The notes under the pieces are model-generated. The model was not told the origin of the DNA. It did not search any database and was given only the letters and a program-made list of their open reading frames with translations. Below, piece after piece: positions 35,189 through 44,912 of a stretch of 64,000 bases of DNA. The stretch spans positions 372,001 to 436,000 of the forward strand of contig NZ_PJMU01000003.1 of assembly GCF_002846395.1 (NCBI RefSeq), written 5' to 3'. The position numbers were made by a program, and so were the translations under genes. Positions within the stretch are counted from its first letter, which is position 1, and every line of letters starts with the position of its first letter. The stretch comes from Pontibacter ramchanderi (GTDB lineage: Bacteria; Bacteroidota; Bacteroidia; Cytophagales; Hymenobacteraceae).

Positions 35189-38100
35189 CTAGTAAGCCAG
35201 ATACTCCTCTTCCTCGTGGTGCTCCACGTCTTCGCAGTGCAGTACAGCAGCTCTGGTTCTTGGGGGGGCCTGTGTTCTGGCACCGGAAGTCTTGGCCTGC
35301 AGCATCTTCTGCACGAGGCGCATACGCTCTTTCTCCAGATCCTGACGCAACTGCTCGTCGCGCTGCAGGTCGTAGTAGGCGATGCCATCCACGAAGGTTT
35401 TCTCAGGACGGGCATAGATCGACAGCGGATGGTTGTTCCACAGCACCACATCGGCGTCTTTGCCCACTTTAATGCTACCCATGCGGTTGTCGAGGTGCAG
35501 GAGTTTGGCCGGGTTCAGGGTTACCATTTTCAGGGCTTCCTCTTCGCTCACACCGGCGTATTTCACACTCTTGGCTGCTTCCTGGTTCAAACGGCGGGCC
35601 ATCTCAGCGTCGTCGGAGTTGATAGCCGTGGTTACGCCCAGTTTGTGCATGATACCGGCATTCTGCGGGATGGCGTCTTTCACTTCCATTTTGTAAGCCC
35701 ACCAGTCAGCAAAGGTAGAGCCACCGGCTCCGTGGTCGCGCATCTTGTCGGCCACTTTATAGCCTTCCAGAATGTGGGTGAAGGTATTCACCTTAAAACC
35801 CATCTGATCGGCCACTTTCATCATCATGTTGATCTCGGACTGCACATAAGAGTGGCAGGTAATATGGCGCTTGCCATCCAGAATTTCTACCAGTGTCTCC
35901 AGCTCGATGTCACGGCGCGGTTCGCCAACGGCAGCTTTCTGCTTCTTGGATAGTTTATTGTAGTCGGCCCAGGCCTGCTTATACTCTTTTGCACGCTGGA
36001 AGGCATCCACGTATACCTGCTCCACACCCATACGGGTCTGCGGGAAACGCACGTTGTGCGAAGGGGCACGGTTGGAGTGCTTCACGTTCTCACCCAGGGC
36101 GAATTTGATAAAGCCGTCAGCGTTCTCAACAAACAGTTCCTCCGGGCTCTTACCCCAACGCAGCTTAATGATGGCCGACTGACCACCGATTGGGTTAGCC
36201 GAGCCGTGCAGTAATTGCGAAGTGGTCACGCCACCAGCCAGCTGACGGTAGATGTTCGGATCTTCGTGGTTTACCACATCCTTCATGCGCACCTCAGCGG
36301 TTACGGCCTGCGTACCTTCGTTCACACCTTGCAAGGCAATGTGCGAGTGTTCGTCAATGATGCCGGCTGTCAGGTGTTTGCCAGTGCCGTCAATCACACG
36401 GGCGCCTGACTCGCTCAGGTTCTTACCGATTTTAGCGATCTTGCCGTTTTTCAGCACGACGTCGGTGTTCTGCAGGATGCCTTCTTTTTCGTTTGTCCAA
36501 ACAGTGGCATTCTTGATCAGTACAGTCTCCTGCTTTGGCAACTCTACCTGACCGAAAGCCTGGAACGGATAGATCATGTTACCCAATTCGATGGTTTGCT
36601 TCTCCTTGGCAGCATCTTTCTTTGCCTGCTGCGTCATGGCTTCGGAGAATTTCGCAGACCATTTCACCGGTGTTGCATCCGGCAACTGGCCTTCGCCCTG
36701 TAGGTTTTTGTCAGCGTACCAGCCGCTCAAACGGATGGCTTCTTTGCTTTTCTTGTCTTTATTGAACGACAGGGTTACCAAGTTGCCGTTGAAGGTGATC
36801 TTACCCGTCACCGTGTCCTGACCGATCACTTTCAGTTCCGGCTTCTCCGGCGTACCAGTGATCTGTAACTTGCGTTCCGGCTGCTGCCCGATCTTCAGGG
36901 TATACACGCCGCGGTAATCGGATGGCACTTCGGTGATTTTGTATTGGTTGCCCTGTACCCAGTTCTCCAGGATTACATTGTCTTCAGCGAACAGGTTGCC
37001 GCTGGTGATGATGAAGTTGGCCAGTTTGCCTTTGTCGAGACTGCCTACGTGCTTGTCAGCTTTCAGGAGCTGGGCCGGGGTGGCGGTTAAGGCTTTCAGG
37101 GCCTCCTCTTCTGACAGGCCGTACTCAATGGCTTTGCGCAGATTAGGCAGGAAGTCTTTTTTGTCTTTCAGGTCGGCTGTGGTGAAAACGAAGGGTATAC
37201 CTGCCTTCTGCAGCGCGGCCGGGTTGGCCGGGGCCATTTCCCAGTGCTTCATGGCGTCAAGCGGCACACGGCGGGCGTCGTAGGTGTCCTCCACGTTATA
37301 AGCCTCCGGGAAGTTCAACGGCACGATGATCGGAGCATTAGTTGCCTTGATCTCTTTGATCATCTGGTACTCGTCGCCACCCCCTTTGATGATATACTGT
37401 TTTCTGAACTCGTCACCCACTTTGTCAGCGCGCAGCACGTTCAGTTTGTTATTCGCTTCGAATATCTGCGGGTAGTTGTTGGCGCCGGTAAAGGCCGCCA
37501 ACGAGATATTCTGCTCACGGCCCGGGTTCATGTTGTTCCACTGCGCATCGAGGTAAGTCTGGCGTAGCAGGGCGATGGAGCCCATTAGCGAGTTCGGATA
37601 ATCCTGCGGCGAAGAACCTTTCTCGAAGGATAGCGCAGCGGCCGCCTTGTCCAGTAGGATCACTTCGTTTTCGCGCTTGTCAGCCAGTGTTACCAACGTG
37701 GCCGTGCCGCGGGCAATCCCGTCGCGGTGCACCGACAGCACCGTACCAAAACCCAGCTTGCGCATTTCTTCTGCCTGTTTCTTATCCACTTTGAAAAGCT
37801 CCACGGCATTGGTTTCCGGGCGAATGGCCTGGTTCCAGTTATAGGCTCCCTGCTTGGTCGACTCCTCCTGCGGCGGCGACATCCAGTTACGACGGTCTAC
37901 CTTTACCTCCGGCAGACCATAGCTGGTATACATGTCCACCAGGCCCGGGTAAATGTGCTTGCCTTTGGCATCGACAACCACGGCGCCGGCAGGCACCTGC
38001 ACTTTGGTGCCCACGGCCTCTACCTTCCCATTTCGGATCAGGAGGGTCGCGTTTTCGATTTTAGTTTTGTAATCGGTGTGGATGGTGGCGTTGGTGAGGG

Positions 38101-38215
38101 CCACCAGTCCGGTGCGCTCATCGTACACGCCATTGCGCGGAAAGGTCTCCTGCGCCATCGCACTGCCCGCTGCTCCCAAAGCGAGACAGGCTGCAATGGT
38201 TAAGATTTTTCTCAT
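35189..38215 (-). CDS. Exported double amidohydrolase (one active-looking, one degenerate half)
   Basis: A 1008-residue exported protein (signal peptide to about residue 21, SAMA-Q) made of two amidohydrolase-like halves. In the N-terminal half (about 25-440) the expected HxH after YPGLVD is replaced by MYT (residues 95-97). A beta domain follows (about 445-540). The C-terminal half (from about 545) keeps H623-S-H625 in IIDEHSHIAL, further His residues (HITCHSY) and the late Asp in NSDDAEM, so it is probably a metal-dependent hydrolase. The tail ends in an acidic HHEEEEY run. It is the first gene of a two-gene operon. Confidence 0.88.
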   Translation of the reverse strand: MRKILTIAACLALGAAGSAMAQETFPRNGVYDERTGLVALTNATIHTDYKTKIENATLLIRNGKVEAVGTKVQVPAGAVVVDAKGKHIYPGLVDMYTSYGLPEVKVDRRNWMSPPQEESTKQGAYNWNQAIRPETNAVELFKVDKKQAEEMRKLGFGTVLSVHRDGIARGTATLVTLADKRENEVILLDKAAAALSFEKGSSPQDYPNSLMGSIALLRQTYLDAQWNNMNPGREQNISLAAFTGANNYPQIFEANNKLNVLRADKVGDEFRKQYIIKGGGDEYQMIKEIKATNAPIIVPLNFPEAYNVEDTYDARRVPLDAMKHWEMAPANPAALQKAGIPFVFTTADLKDKKDFLPNLRKAIEYGLSEEEALKALTATPAQLLKADKHVGSLDKGKLANFIITSGNLFAEDNVILENWVQGNQYKITEVPSDYRGVYTLKIGQQPERKLQITGTPEKPELKVIGQDTVTGKITFNGNLVTLSFNKDKKSKEAIRLSGWYADKNLQGEGQLPDATPVKWSAKFSEAMTQQAKKDAAKEKQTIELGNMIYPFQAFGQVELPKQETVLIKNATVWTNEKEGILQNTDVVLKNGKIAKIGKNLSESGARVIDGTGKHLTAGIIDEHSHIALQGVNEGTQAVTAEVRMKDVVNHEDPNIYRQLAGGVTTSQLLHGSANPIGGQSAIIKLRWGKSPEELFVENADGFIKFALGENVKHSNRAPSHNVRFPQTRMGVEQVYVDAFQRAKEYKQAWADYNKLSKKQKAAVGEPRRDIELETLVEILDGKRHITCHSYVQSEINMMMKVADQMGFKVNTFTHILEGYKVADKMRDHGAGGSTFADWWAYKMEVKDAIPQNAGIMHKLGVTTAINSDDAEMARRLNQEAAKSVKYAGVSEEEALKMVTLNPAKLLHLDNRMGSIKVGKDADVVLWNNHPLSIYARPEKTFVDGIAYYDLQRDEQLRQDLEKERMRLVQKMLQAKTSGARTQAPPRTRAAVLHCEDVEHHEEEEYLAY

Positions 38216-38448
38216 TGTTCAGTGAAGGTGATGAAGAGGTTAGTTAAGGTTTAGAACACAATATAGCCATCTTCACTTTAATTTTCCATGCAAAACATCA
38301 TAAAATAATCTACTTCTGCTGTCATTGAATTTTTACGGATGTGGAAACACCAATCGGTTGTGGCGAAGTAGCCAGGTATAGACCAGAAATGCGGCTCTTA
38401 CGTATGTACTTCTGACATTTTGATAACTCTTGTAGAAACAACATTTGC

Positions 38449-39582
38449 ATGCGCTTAAACCTATACCTCACCTTCCTGCTACTTGTACTTCTGACCATAA
38501 AAACCTATCCTGTGCTGGCGCAGGAGCAAACCACAGAAAACCAGACCGTCGATCCGCCCAAGCCGAAAATGCGCAGTGTGAAAGGCCTTATACCTGCGCC
38601 CGTCCTCTACTATACCCCTGACACGAAACTGGGCTTTGGCGCCTCGTTGCTGGGTTACTTTCGCCTGCGCAGCTATACCGACACCACCTATACCCGCCTC
38701 TCACTGGCCCGACTGGTGGTGGACTATACCCTGAACAAGCAAACCGACCAGTGGCTGTACTGGAACATTTTCACCCGCGAGGAACGCCTGATGCTACGCG
38801 GCGAGCTGCGCCACCGCATCTACACCGACCGCTTTTACGGCCTGGGCAATGATTCCCGAGAGGAAGACCGCGAGCTGTATGACTATGACATGATCAGCGC
38901 CAAAATAGCCGTGCTCAAAAACGTGGGCTTCCGCAGCTTCCTGGGGCCGGACCTGCATTTTACGGAGTACTACAATGTAGAGCTCGAAGATGACAGCCAA
39001 TTGCGTTCGCTAGAGCTGCCGGGCTACAAAAAAGGCCGAAACGTGGGCCTGGGCGCCATCTTCCTCATCGACCACCGCAACAGCACCTCCTACCCTAGCA
39101 AAGGATTTTACCTGGAGCTTTCCGGTTACCATTTTGGCAAGGCCTTTGGCAGCGACTTCCGCTACAATAACCTCAACTTCGAATTTAACCGCTACTACGG
39201 CCTGGGTAATGACCGCGTACTGGCTACCAACACAATGCTTCGCCTCAACGAGGGCGATGTGCCGGTACAGCGCCTGCCCACCGCCGGAGGTGACAAGTTG
39301 TTGCGCGGCTACGCCCGCAATCGCTTCCACGACGACCATTTTGTAGGCTCTCAGGTGGAATACCGCTTCCCGCTGTTCTGGCGGCTGGGCATGGTGACCT
39401 TTGCAGGTATAGGCGATGTGTTCGACAAGCCCAAAGACGTCAGCTTCTCTACCCTCAAATACTCCATCGGCACCGGCCTCCGCTACGCCATCCGCCCCGA
39501 CCAGAAATTAAACACAAGGCTGGACGTAGGGTATGGGCGGGAAGGCTTTAATATTTATCTGATGATCGGGGAAGCTTTCTAG
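38449..39582 (+). CDS. Omp85-type outer-membrane barrel protein, paralogue 1
   Basis: A 377-residue protein with a signal peptide (to about residue 24, VLA-Q) and a single C-terminal 16-strand-like Omp85/BamA-type barrel domain, without POTRA domains. The conserved GGDKLLRGYARNRF loop, the YRFPLFW strand and the final strand ending in IGEAF are clear. It is probably in the outer membrane; the role is unknown. The gene just downstream is a close paralogue, separated by a dispersed repeat. Confidence 0.85.
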   Translation: MRLNLYLTFLLLVLLTIKTYPVLAQEQTTENQTVDPPKPKMRSVKGLIPAPVLYYTPDTKLGFGASLLGYFRLRSYTDTTYTRLSLARLVVDYTLNKQTDQWLYWNIFTREERLMLRGELRHRIYTDRFYGLGNDSREEDRELYDYDMISAKIAVLKNVGFRSFLGPDLHFTEYYNVELEDDSQLRSLELPGYKKGRNVGLGAIFLIDHRNSTSYPSKGFYLELSGYHFGKAFGSDFRYNNLNFEFNRYYGLGNDRVLATNTMLRLNEGDVPVQRLPTAGGDKLLRGYARNRFHDDHFVGSQVEYRFPLFWRLGMVTFAGIGDVFDKPKDVSFSTLKYSIGTGLRYAIRPDQKLNTRLDVGYGREGFNIYLMIGEAF

Positions 39583-39774
39583 AATTTTCGCCCCCATCCC
39601 TTTTGGTGAGGCGCCACTAACTGTAGAGGAAAGCGAGAACGCTTGGAATACCCTTCGTTTTTTAGGAAAGCCATTCCAACAAGGTAACTTTTGGCTAATG
39701 TTCTTTAAAGGGGTAAGATAGGTAGTTATAGCAGTTCCATTACTGTACCGGGTCAAACCACCCTCCTTGTCATT
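39583..39774. other. Short gap before repeat copy B
   Basis: Spacer after the first Omp85-type gene with no gene or terminator I can support. Confidence 0.4.
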
Positions 39775-40200
39775 TATCGAGGGGCCCTACCCCCAAGGGG
39801 GACTTTTCTACTACTACACTTCGAAAGGTATAAGCACAGTAGCACATGACCACTGGCAGGTATAGCAAGGTTAACTTGCCCCTTACGCTACGAAGCAAAT
39901 AGCGGTGCCAGGTGCACATGGATGATTACCCACTGTTTGAGCGTTCAGCGAGTGGGGGTAGGGGCCCTCGATTTGGGGAATCTTGACTTTTTTGCCTACT
40001 TTGGGGGTAGGGGCCCTCGATTTATGTCAAGACAAAAAGTAGGGCCCGCCCGGCCAGGGCAAGCTATAAAACAAAACAGTTTAAGGTATAGAAAAGCAGC
40101 AGCTACGCCAGGTATAGGTATAGGTATAGGTATGCTACCAGCTACACCTGGGCCAGAGGCCACACGACAGTAAACACGAGCGAAGACGCTCACGCCATGA
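39775..40200. repeat. Dispersed intergenic repeat, copy B, with internal duplication
   Basis: This copy shares with copy A the words GGGGGACTT, TTCGAAAGGTATAAGCAC, CACTGGCAGGTATAGCAAGG, GAGCGTTCAGCGAGTGGGGG, GGGGCCCTCGATTT, TGTCAAG and CACGAGCGAA. The unit GGGGGTAGGGGCCCTCGATT occurs twice (39954 and 40003). It lies between the two Omp85-type paralogues. Confidence 0.85.
40108..40132 (+). repeat. Tandem GGTATA hexamer array
   Basis: CAGGTATA is followed directly by two further GGTATA units and a GGTATG, inside repeat copy B. It is a local expansion of the genome-wide AGGTATA motif. Confidence 0.9.
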
Positions 40201-40373
40201 TCGCACCCCACGCTATACCTTGAACACCCTACACCACACCCCTAAAAAATCAAGCGAAAAAAACCTCAATCCGCTTGCAGAAATCCTCTCAAACTTCCTT
40301 ACATTTCTACTTGTAAAACCCTGATTTATACCTGCTATAACACAGAACCTCCACCTTATACCTGACCGGCCAT

Positions 40374-41528
40374 ATGAAACCACATCTACTCACCCCTTAC
40401 TTACTGGGCCTATGCTTGGTATTGTGCACGCTGCCCCTGGCAAAGGCGCAGGAGCAACCGCCGCAGGCCGATGCTATACCTGTAACAACGCCCCCCAAGG
40501 CTGAAAAAACCCGTGGCCTTATACCGATACCGGTACTCTATTACACCCCTGACACGAGGCTTGGTTTTGGTGCGGCCTTGCTCGGATTCTTTAAACTGAA
40601 AAATAGCGAAGGCGAAGGCTATACCCGCCTCTCGCAGGCGCGCTTGATCGTGGACTATACCCTGCGTAAGCAAACCGACCAACTCCTGGACTGGACCATC
40701 TTTACCCGTGACGAAAAGTACCTCCTGCGCGGCGAACTGCGCCACCGGGTATACACCGACCGCTTCTATGGCATCGGCAACAACACGCCCGTGTCGGATG
40801 AGGAGATTTACGAGTACGACTATGTGAACGCCCGGCTGGGAGCTCTGAAAAAAATAGGCACGCGCACCTTCCTGGGCCCGGATTTTCAGATTGCCAACTA
40901 CTACGACCTGAAGCTCAACCCTATCAGCGAAGAGCGGGAAAGCCAACTGCGCACGCAGCAAATTCCAGGCTATCAGGGTGGACTCAACAGTGGCCTGGGG
41001 CTTGTTTTCCTGCTCGACAGTCGCGATAACGTGGCCTTTGCCAGCAGCGGTACCTACCTCGAAATGTCGGGCTACCGCTTTGGCAGCACCTTGGGCGGCG
41101 ACTTTGGCTACAACAACTTCAACCTCGACTTCCGGAAGTATTTTCAGCTGAAGCCGTACCATGTGCTGGCTCACAATACAAGCTTTAACTTCAACAACGG
41201 CGAGATCCCTGTCATGCGCATGGCCATGGCCGGCGGCGACCGGATACTAAGAGGCTACGCCAAAAACAGGTTTCTGGAAGATAATTTCGCCGGCACGCAA
41301 ATGGAGTACCGCTTCCCGCTTTTCTGGCGCTTCGGCATGGCAACCTTTGCAGGTATAGGCGATGTGTTCGATAAACCAAAAGATGTAAGCTTTTCTACCC
41401 TGAAATATTCCATCGGCTCCGGCCTGCGCTATGCCTTAAACCCAGAGCAAAAGCTGAACATCCGGGCGGATATCGGCTACGGCAGGGAAGGCGTCAACTT
41501 TTATGTGATGATCGGGGAGGCCTTTTAG
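40374..41528 (+). CDS. Omp85-type outer-membrane barrel protein, paralogue 2
   Basis: A 384-residue paralogue of the preceding gene, similar along the whole length, with the same signal peptide pattern (AKA-Q), the opening IPVLYYTPDTRLGFG, the GGDRILRGYAKNRF loop and the ending VMIGEAF. It has an insertion near SEEREESQ-like residues in the middle. It is a single barrel domain without POTRA. The two genes appear to come from a tandem duplication. Confidence 0.85.
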   Translation: MKPHLLTPYLLGLCLVLCTLPLAKAQEQPPQADAIPVTTPPKAEKTRGLIPIPVLYYTPDTRLGFGAALLGFFKLKNSEGEGYTRLSQARLIVDYTLRKQTDQLLDWTIFTRDEKYLLRGELRHRVYTDRFYGIGNNTPVSDEEIYEYDYVNARLGALKKIGTRTFLGPDFQIANYYDLKLNPISEERESQLRTQQIPGYQGGLNSGLGLVFLLDSRDNVAFASSGTYLEMSGYRFGSTLGGDFGYNNFNLDFRKYFQLKPYHVLAHNTSFNFNNGEIPVMRMAMAGGDRILRGYAKNRFLEDNFAGTQMEYRFPLFWRFGMATFAGIGDVFDKPKDVSFSTLKYSIGSGLRYALNPEQKLNIRADIGYGREGVNFYVMIGEAF

Positions 41529-41654
41529 AACTGGCTATACCTGTAGGCAGTCCTTACACATTTGGTGATTAGCTAAAAGCGACAAAAGTCACACAGATAA
41601 ACTGGAAAGAAGTGTAGATTTGCCAGCAATAAGTCAATCCGCCTCCCGTAAAGC

Positions 41655-42605
41655 ATGCCCAAGCTGTTTCCGTTCCCTTCTCCCCTGCTGCAGAAAGCTA
41701 TTTTTAGTGCGCTTGTGCTTCTGATCCTGTTCACGCCGCTGCTTAACTCGGCAATGGCGCTGGCGGCGGGTCTGGTAGTCGGGCTTTTGCTAGGCAATCC
41801 GTTTCAGTCGCATACCGGCGAAATTTCCAAGTACCTGCTGCAGGCGGCCGTGGTGGGCCTGGGTTTTGGCATTGACCTTTACCAGGTTGCCGAAACCGGA
41901 CTGACAGGCATTGTCTATACCCTGGTGTCGTTGGGGGCTACCATGCTGGTGGGAGCGCTCTTAGGCAAGCTCTTCTATACGCCGCCCCGCCTCACACACC
42001 TTGTCTCTTCGGGTACCGCCATCTGCGGGGGCAGCGCCATTGCGGCGGTAGCGCCGGCTATCAGGGCAAGCGACCAGGAGATATCGGTGGCGCTGGGTAT
42101 TGTGTTTGTGCTTAATGCCGTGGCCCTTTTTATTTTCCCGCCTGTTGGTGCGGCGCTTGGCCTCACACAGGCGCAGTTCGGCACCTGGGCGGCCATTGCC
42201 ATACACGACACCAGTTCCGTTGTAGGTGCCGCCACGCAATACGGAGAAGAGGCGCTTCAGATCGCGACCACCCTAAAACTCACCCGGGCGCTCTGGATCG
42301 TGCCGCTGGTGCTGGTCTCCAGCCTGTTGTTCAAAAACGGCGAAAAGAAACTGAGCATCCCGACCTTCATCCTGCTCTTTTTGCTGGCTTCTGTGGTCAG
42401 CACTTTTATACCTACCCTGGCTATGGTGTCTTCTGGCATTGTCCTGCTCGCGAAGAAAGGCCTGTTGCTAAGTCTATTCCTGATCGGTGCCAATATCAGC
42501 CCCAGCGCTTTGAGGTCTATCAGCGCAAAGCCTTTTTGGCAAGGTGTGCTCCTCTGGCTTTTTATTTCTGCAACCTCATTGGCTGTTATCTACCAGTTGG
42601 GCTAA
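41655..42605 (+). CDS. yeiH: YeiH/UPF0324 family putative sulfate exporter
   Basis: A 316-residue membrane protein with about ten helices. The family signature is clear: VGLGFGIDL, VSSGTAICGGSAIAAVAPAI and IAIHDTSSVVGAATQYG. Relatives are annotated as putative sulfate exporters, without strong experimental proof. The gene is single. Confidence 0.93.
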   Translation: MPKLFPFPSPLLQKAIFSALVLLILFTPLLNSAMALAAGLVVGLLLGNPFQSHTGEISKYLLQAAVVGLGFGIDLYQVAETGLTGIVYTLVSLGATMLVGALLGKLFYTPPRLTHLVSSGTAICGGSAIAAVAPAIRASDQEISVALGIVFVLNAVALFIFPPVGAALGLTQAQFGTWAAIAIHDTSSVVGAATQYGEEALQIATTLKLTRALWIVPLVLVSSLLFKNGEKKLSIPTFILLFLLASVVSTFIPTLAMVSSGIVLLAKKGLLLSLFLIGANISPSALRSISAKPFWQGVLLWLFISATSLAVIYQLG

Positions 42606-42652
42606 ACTTGCATCATTATAAGTAAATCCTATTACACCATAAATTTAATTGA

Positions 42653-42684
42653 TTTGATCTATATAGCTTTGGGCTATACTTTTG
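42653..42684 (+). promoter_or_regulatory. Complete Bacteroidota-type promoter of katA
   Basis: TTTG at 42653-42656 and TACTTTTG (TAnnTTTG) at 42677-42684 are separated by 20 bases, the expected spacing. The expected transcript start is about 42691, giving a leader of about 30 bases. Confidence 0.7.
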
Positions 42685-42723
42685 AGGCATCTAATTCAAT
42701 AGAAACCCAAAACCCTTCGCTAT

Positions 42724-44232
42724 ATGCAAAACGAAAATCAATTTCAGCGACTGACAACTGCCTCCGGCAAACCATACTATGAGCACGAAAACAGCATGAC
42801 GGCTGGCCCGCGCGGTCCGATCCTGCTTGAAGACTTCATCCTGCACGAGAAACTGGCGCACTTCAACCGCGAGCGTATACCGGAGCGTGTCGTGCATGCC
42901 AAAGGTTCCGGCGCTTACGGCACTTTCACCGTTACCCACGACATTACCAAATACACCAAGGCCAAACTGTTCAGCGAGATCGGCAAAGAGACCCGCGTGT
43001 TCCTGCGCTTCTCTACGGTAGGCGGCGAAAAAGGAAGCGCCGATACCGAGCGCGACCCGCGTGGCTTTGCCGTGAAGTTCTATACCGAAGAGGGCAACTG
43101 GGACCTGGTGGGTAACAACACGCCGGTGTTCTTTATCAAAGACCCGAAAAAATTCCCTGACTTTATCCATACCCAAAAGCGTGACCCGCGCACCAACACC
43201 AAGAGCGCAACCATGATGTGGGACTTCTGGTCACTGAACCCGGAAAGCCTGCACCAGGTGATGATTCTGATGAGCGATCGCGGCACACCGGCCTCTTACC
43301 GCCACATGCACGGTTTCGGTAGCCACACCTTCTCATTCATCAACAAAGAGAACGAGCGCTTTTTCGTTAAATTCCACTTCAAAACGCTGCAGGGCATCCA
43401 GAACTTCACCGACTCCGAAGCGACCGTGATGAAAGGAATGGACCCGGACCAGGCGCAGCGTGACCTGGTAGAGGCCATTGACCGCGGCGACTTCCCGCGT
43501 TGGGCTCTGAAAGTACAGATCATGCCGGAGGCCGAAGCAGCTACCTATAAGTGGAACCCATTTGACCTGACCAAAGTGTGGTCACAGAAGGACTACCCAC
43601 TGATCGATGTGGGCGTGCTGGAACTGAACGAGAACCCGGACAACTACTTTGCCCACGTAGAGCAGGCCGCTTTCGCGCCGGCGCACCTTGTGGACGGCAT
43701 TGGCTTCTCGCCAGACCGCATGCTGCAGGGCCGTATTCTGTCGTACCCGGACGCACAGCGCTACCGCATCGGCGCCAATTACGAGCAGATTCCGGTGAAC
43801 CGGTGCCCGTTTGCGGTAAACAACTACCAGCGCGACGGCGCCATGCGTGTGGATGGCAATGGCGGCAGCGCACCGAACTACTTCCCGAACTCTTTCGATA
43901 ACATCAGGGCAGACGAAACCTACAAGGAGCCTGGCCAGAACCTCGGCACCAACGTGGTAGCCGACTGGTACGACCGCAACGCCGAAGGCGAGAACGACCA
44001 CTATACCCAGCCAGGCGACCTGTTCCGTTTGATGACGCCGGAGGACAAGAAAAACACCATTAGCAACATCGTGGGAGCCATGCAAGGTATAGACGGACCG
44101 AAGCGGGCAGAGATTATAAACCGTCAGCTGTGTCACTTCTTCCGCGCCGACATCGGTCTTGGACTAGGTATAGCGCAAGGATTGGGTGTGGACGTGAGCG
44201 CCTTTGCAGGCAGCACCGTGCATGCCAACTAA
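42724..44232 (+). CDS. katA: Small-subunit clade catalase
   Basis: A 502-residue haem catalase that breaks hydrogen peroxide into water and oxygen. The distal His58 is in [12 protein letters not shown], the catalytic Asn is in [11 protein letters not shown], and the proximal haem-binding Tyr341 is in [12 protein letters not shown]. The length fits the small-subunit clade, without the flavodoxin-like C-terminal domain. It has its own promoter and terminator and stands alone. Cytoplasmic. Confidence 0.97.
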   Translation: MQNENQFQRLTTASGKPYYEHENSMTAGPRGPILLEDFILHEKLAHFNRERIPERVVHAKGSGAYGTFTVTHDITKYTKAKLFSEIGKETRVFLRFSTVGGEKGSADTERDPRGFAVKFYTEEGNWDLVGNNTPVFFIKDPKKFPDFIHTQKRDPRTNTKSATMMWDFWSLNPESLHQVMILMSDRGTPASYRHMHGFGSHTFSFINKENERFFVKFHFKTLQGIQNFTDSEATVMKGMDPDQAQRDLVEAIDRGDFPRWALKVQIMPEAEAATYKWNPFDLTKVWSQKDYPLIDVGVLELNENPDNYFAHVEQAAFAPAHLVDGIGFSPDRMLQGRILSYPDAQRYRIGANYEQIPVNRCPFAVNNYQRDGAMRVDGNGGSAPNYFPNSFDNIRADETYKEPGQNLGTNVVADWYDRNAEGENDHYTQPGDLFRLMTPEDKKNTISNIVGAMQGIDGPKRAEIINRQLCHFFRADIGLGLGIAQGLGVDVSAFAGSTVHAN

Positions 44233-44257
44233 TACGGACACGTTTTATTTTGTGCTA

Positions 44258-44293
44258 TGGAAAAGCCGGCCCTGTGCCGGCTTTTCCTGTTTT
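44258..44293 (+). terminator. Intrinsic terminator of katA
   Basis: GAAAAGCCGGC (44260-44270) pairs perfectly with GCCGGCTTTTC (44276-44286), followed by TGTTTT. Confidence 0.85.
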
Positions 44294-44424
44294 AGCTGTT
44301 GCCATACATGCTACCAGGCAGTTCCATTAGCCGCTTTCAGCCCCAGACAGGTATGGCTTGCTTCATAGCACAGGTATAGGCCCTGTTCTGGAACCTTAGG
44401 TGAATTAAAATTGTATTCCTTTTT

Positions 44425-44448
44425 ATACATGAATAAATGATCATGTAT
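44425..44448. promoter_or_regulatory. Palindrome, probable operator of the ArsR-type regulator
   Basis: ATACATGA (44425-44432) and TCATGTAT (44441-44448) form a perfect 8-base inverted repeat with an 8-base spacer, ending 26 bases before the regulator's ATG. The position and symmetry fit autoregulation. Confidence 0.55.
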
Positions 44449-44474
44449 TGCAATTACCTATTATTTATACCTGC

Positions 44475-44783
44475 ATGAGTGACCTGAAAGTAAGGGTAGA
44501 CAAAAAGAAACTGGAACGAACAGCCTATGTGCTTAAATGTGTGGCCCATCCGGTGCGCATCAGCATCATCGATTTGCTGGAGCAGGAAGCGCAACTGACC
44601 GTGAGCCAGTTACAGGAGGTACTGGAAATTGAACAGTCTCTCCTCTCCCATCACCTGACCAACATGCGCGACAAAGGCCTGGTGGAGACACGGCGGCAGG
44701 GTAAGAACGTGTTTTACTTCCTGGCAGACTCCGGCATCTCCAACATCATCGATTGCATTAAAGGCTGCAAACCGGTGCAGTAG
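44475..44783 (+). CDS. ArsR/SmtB-type winged-helix regulator with a possible Cys switch
   Basis: A 102-residue regulator. The winged helix-turn-helix spans about residues 15-85 (VAHPVRISIIDLL, then EQSLLSHHLTNMRDKGLV and the wing RRQGKNVFYFL). It lacks the ELCVCDL metal box. Cys22 and the C-terminal pair Cys94/Cys98 lie roughly where BigR/SqrR-type persulfide sensors carry their switch Cys, and a rhodanese lipoprotein is the next gene. Sensing of reactive sulfur is therefore plausible but unproven. I chose ATG 44475; a TTG at 44448 would overlap the palindrome. Confidence 0.85.
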   Translation: MSDLKVRVDKKKLERTAYVLKCVAHPVRISIIDLLEQEAQLTVSQLQEVLEIEQSLLSHHLTNMRDKGLVETRRQGKNVFYFLADSGISNIIDCIKGCKPVQ

Positions 44784-44804
44784 ACGACTCATCTGTATCG
44801 TTAA

Positions 44805-44820
44805 ATGAAATTATTTTCAT
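44805..44820. promoter_or_regulatory. Inverted repeat upstream of the rhodanese gene
   Basis: ATGAAA and TTTCAT arms are separated by four bases, about 90 bases before the rhodanese ATG. A TACTTTTC word (one mismatch to TAnnTTTG) follows at about 44827. Possible regulator site or promoter. Confidence 0.3.
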
Positions 44821-44912
44821 ATAATTACTTTTCGATCTGAATTCAGAGACCGTAGCGGCACCAAAAAATGCCTGCTTACGTTAGAAATAACATAGGTTAA
44901 CCTTTTCTCTCC

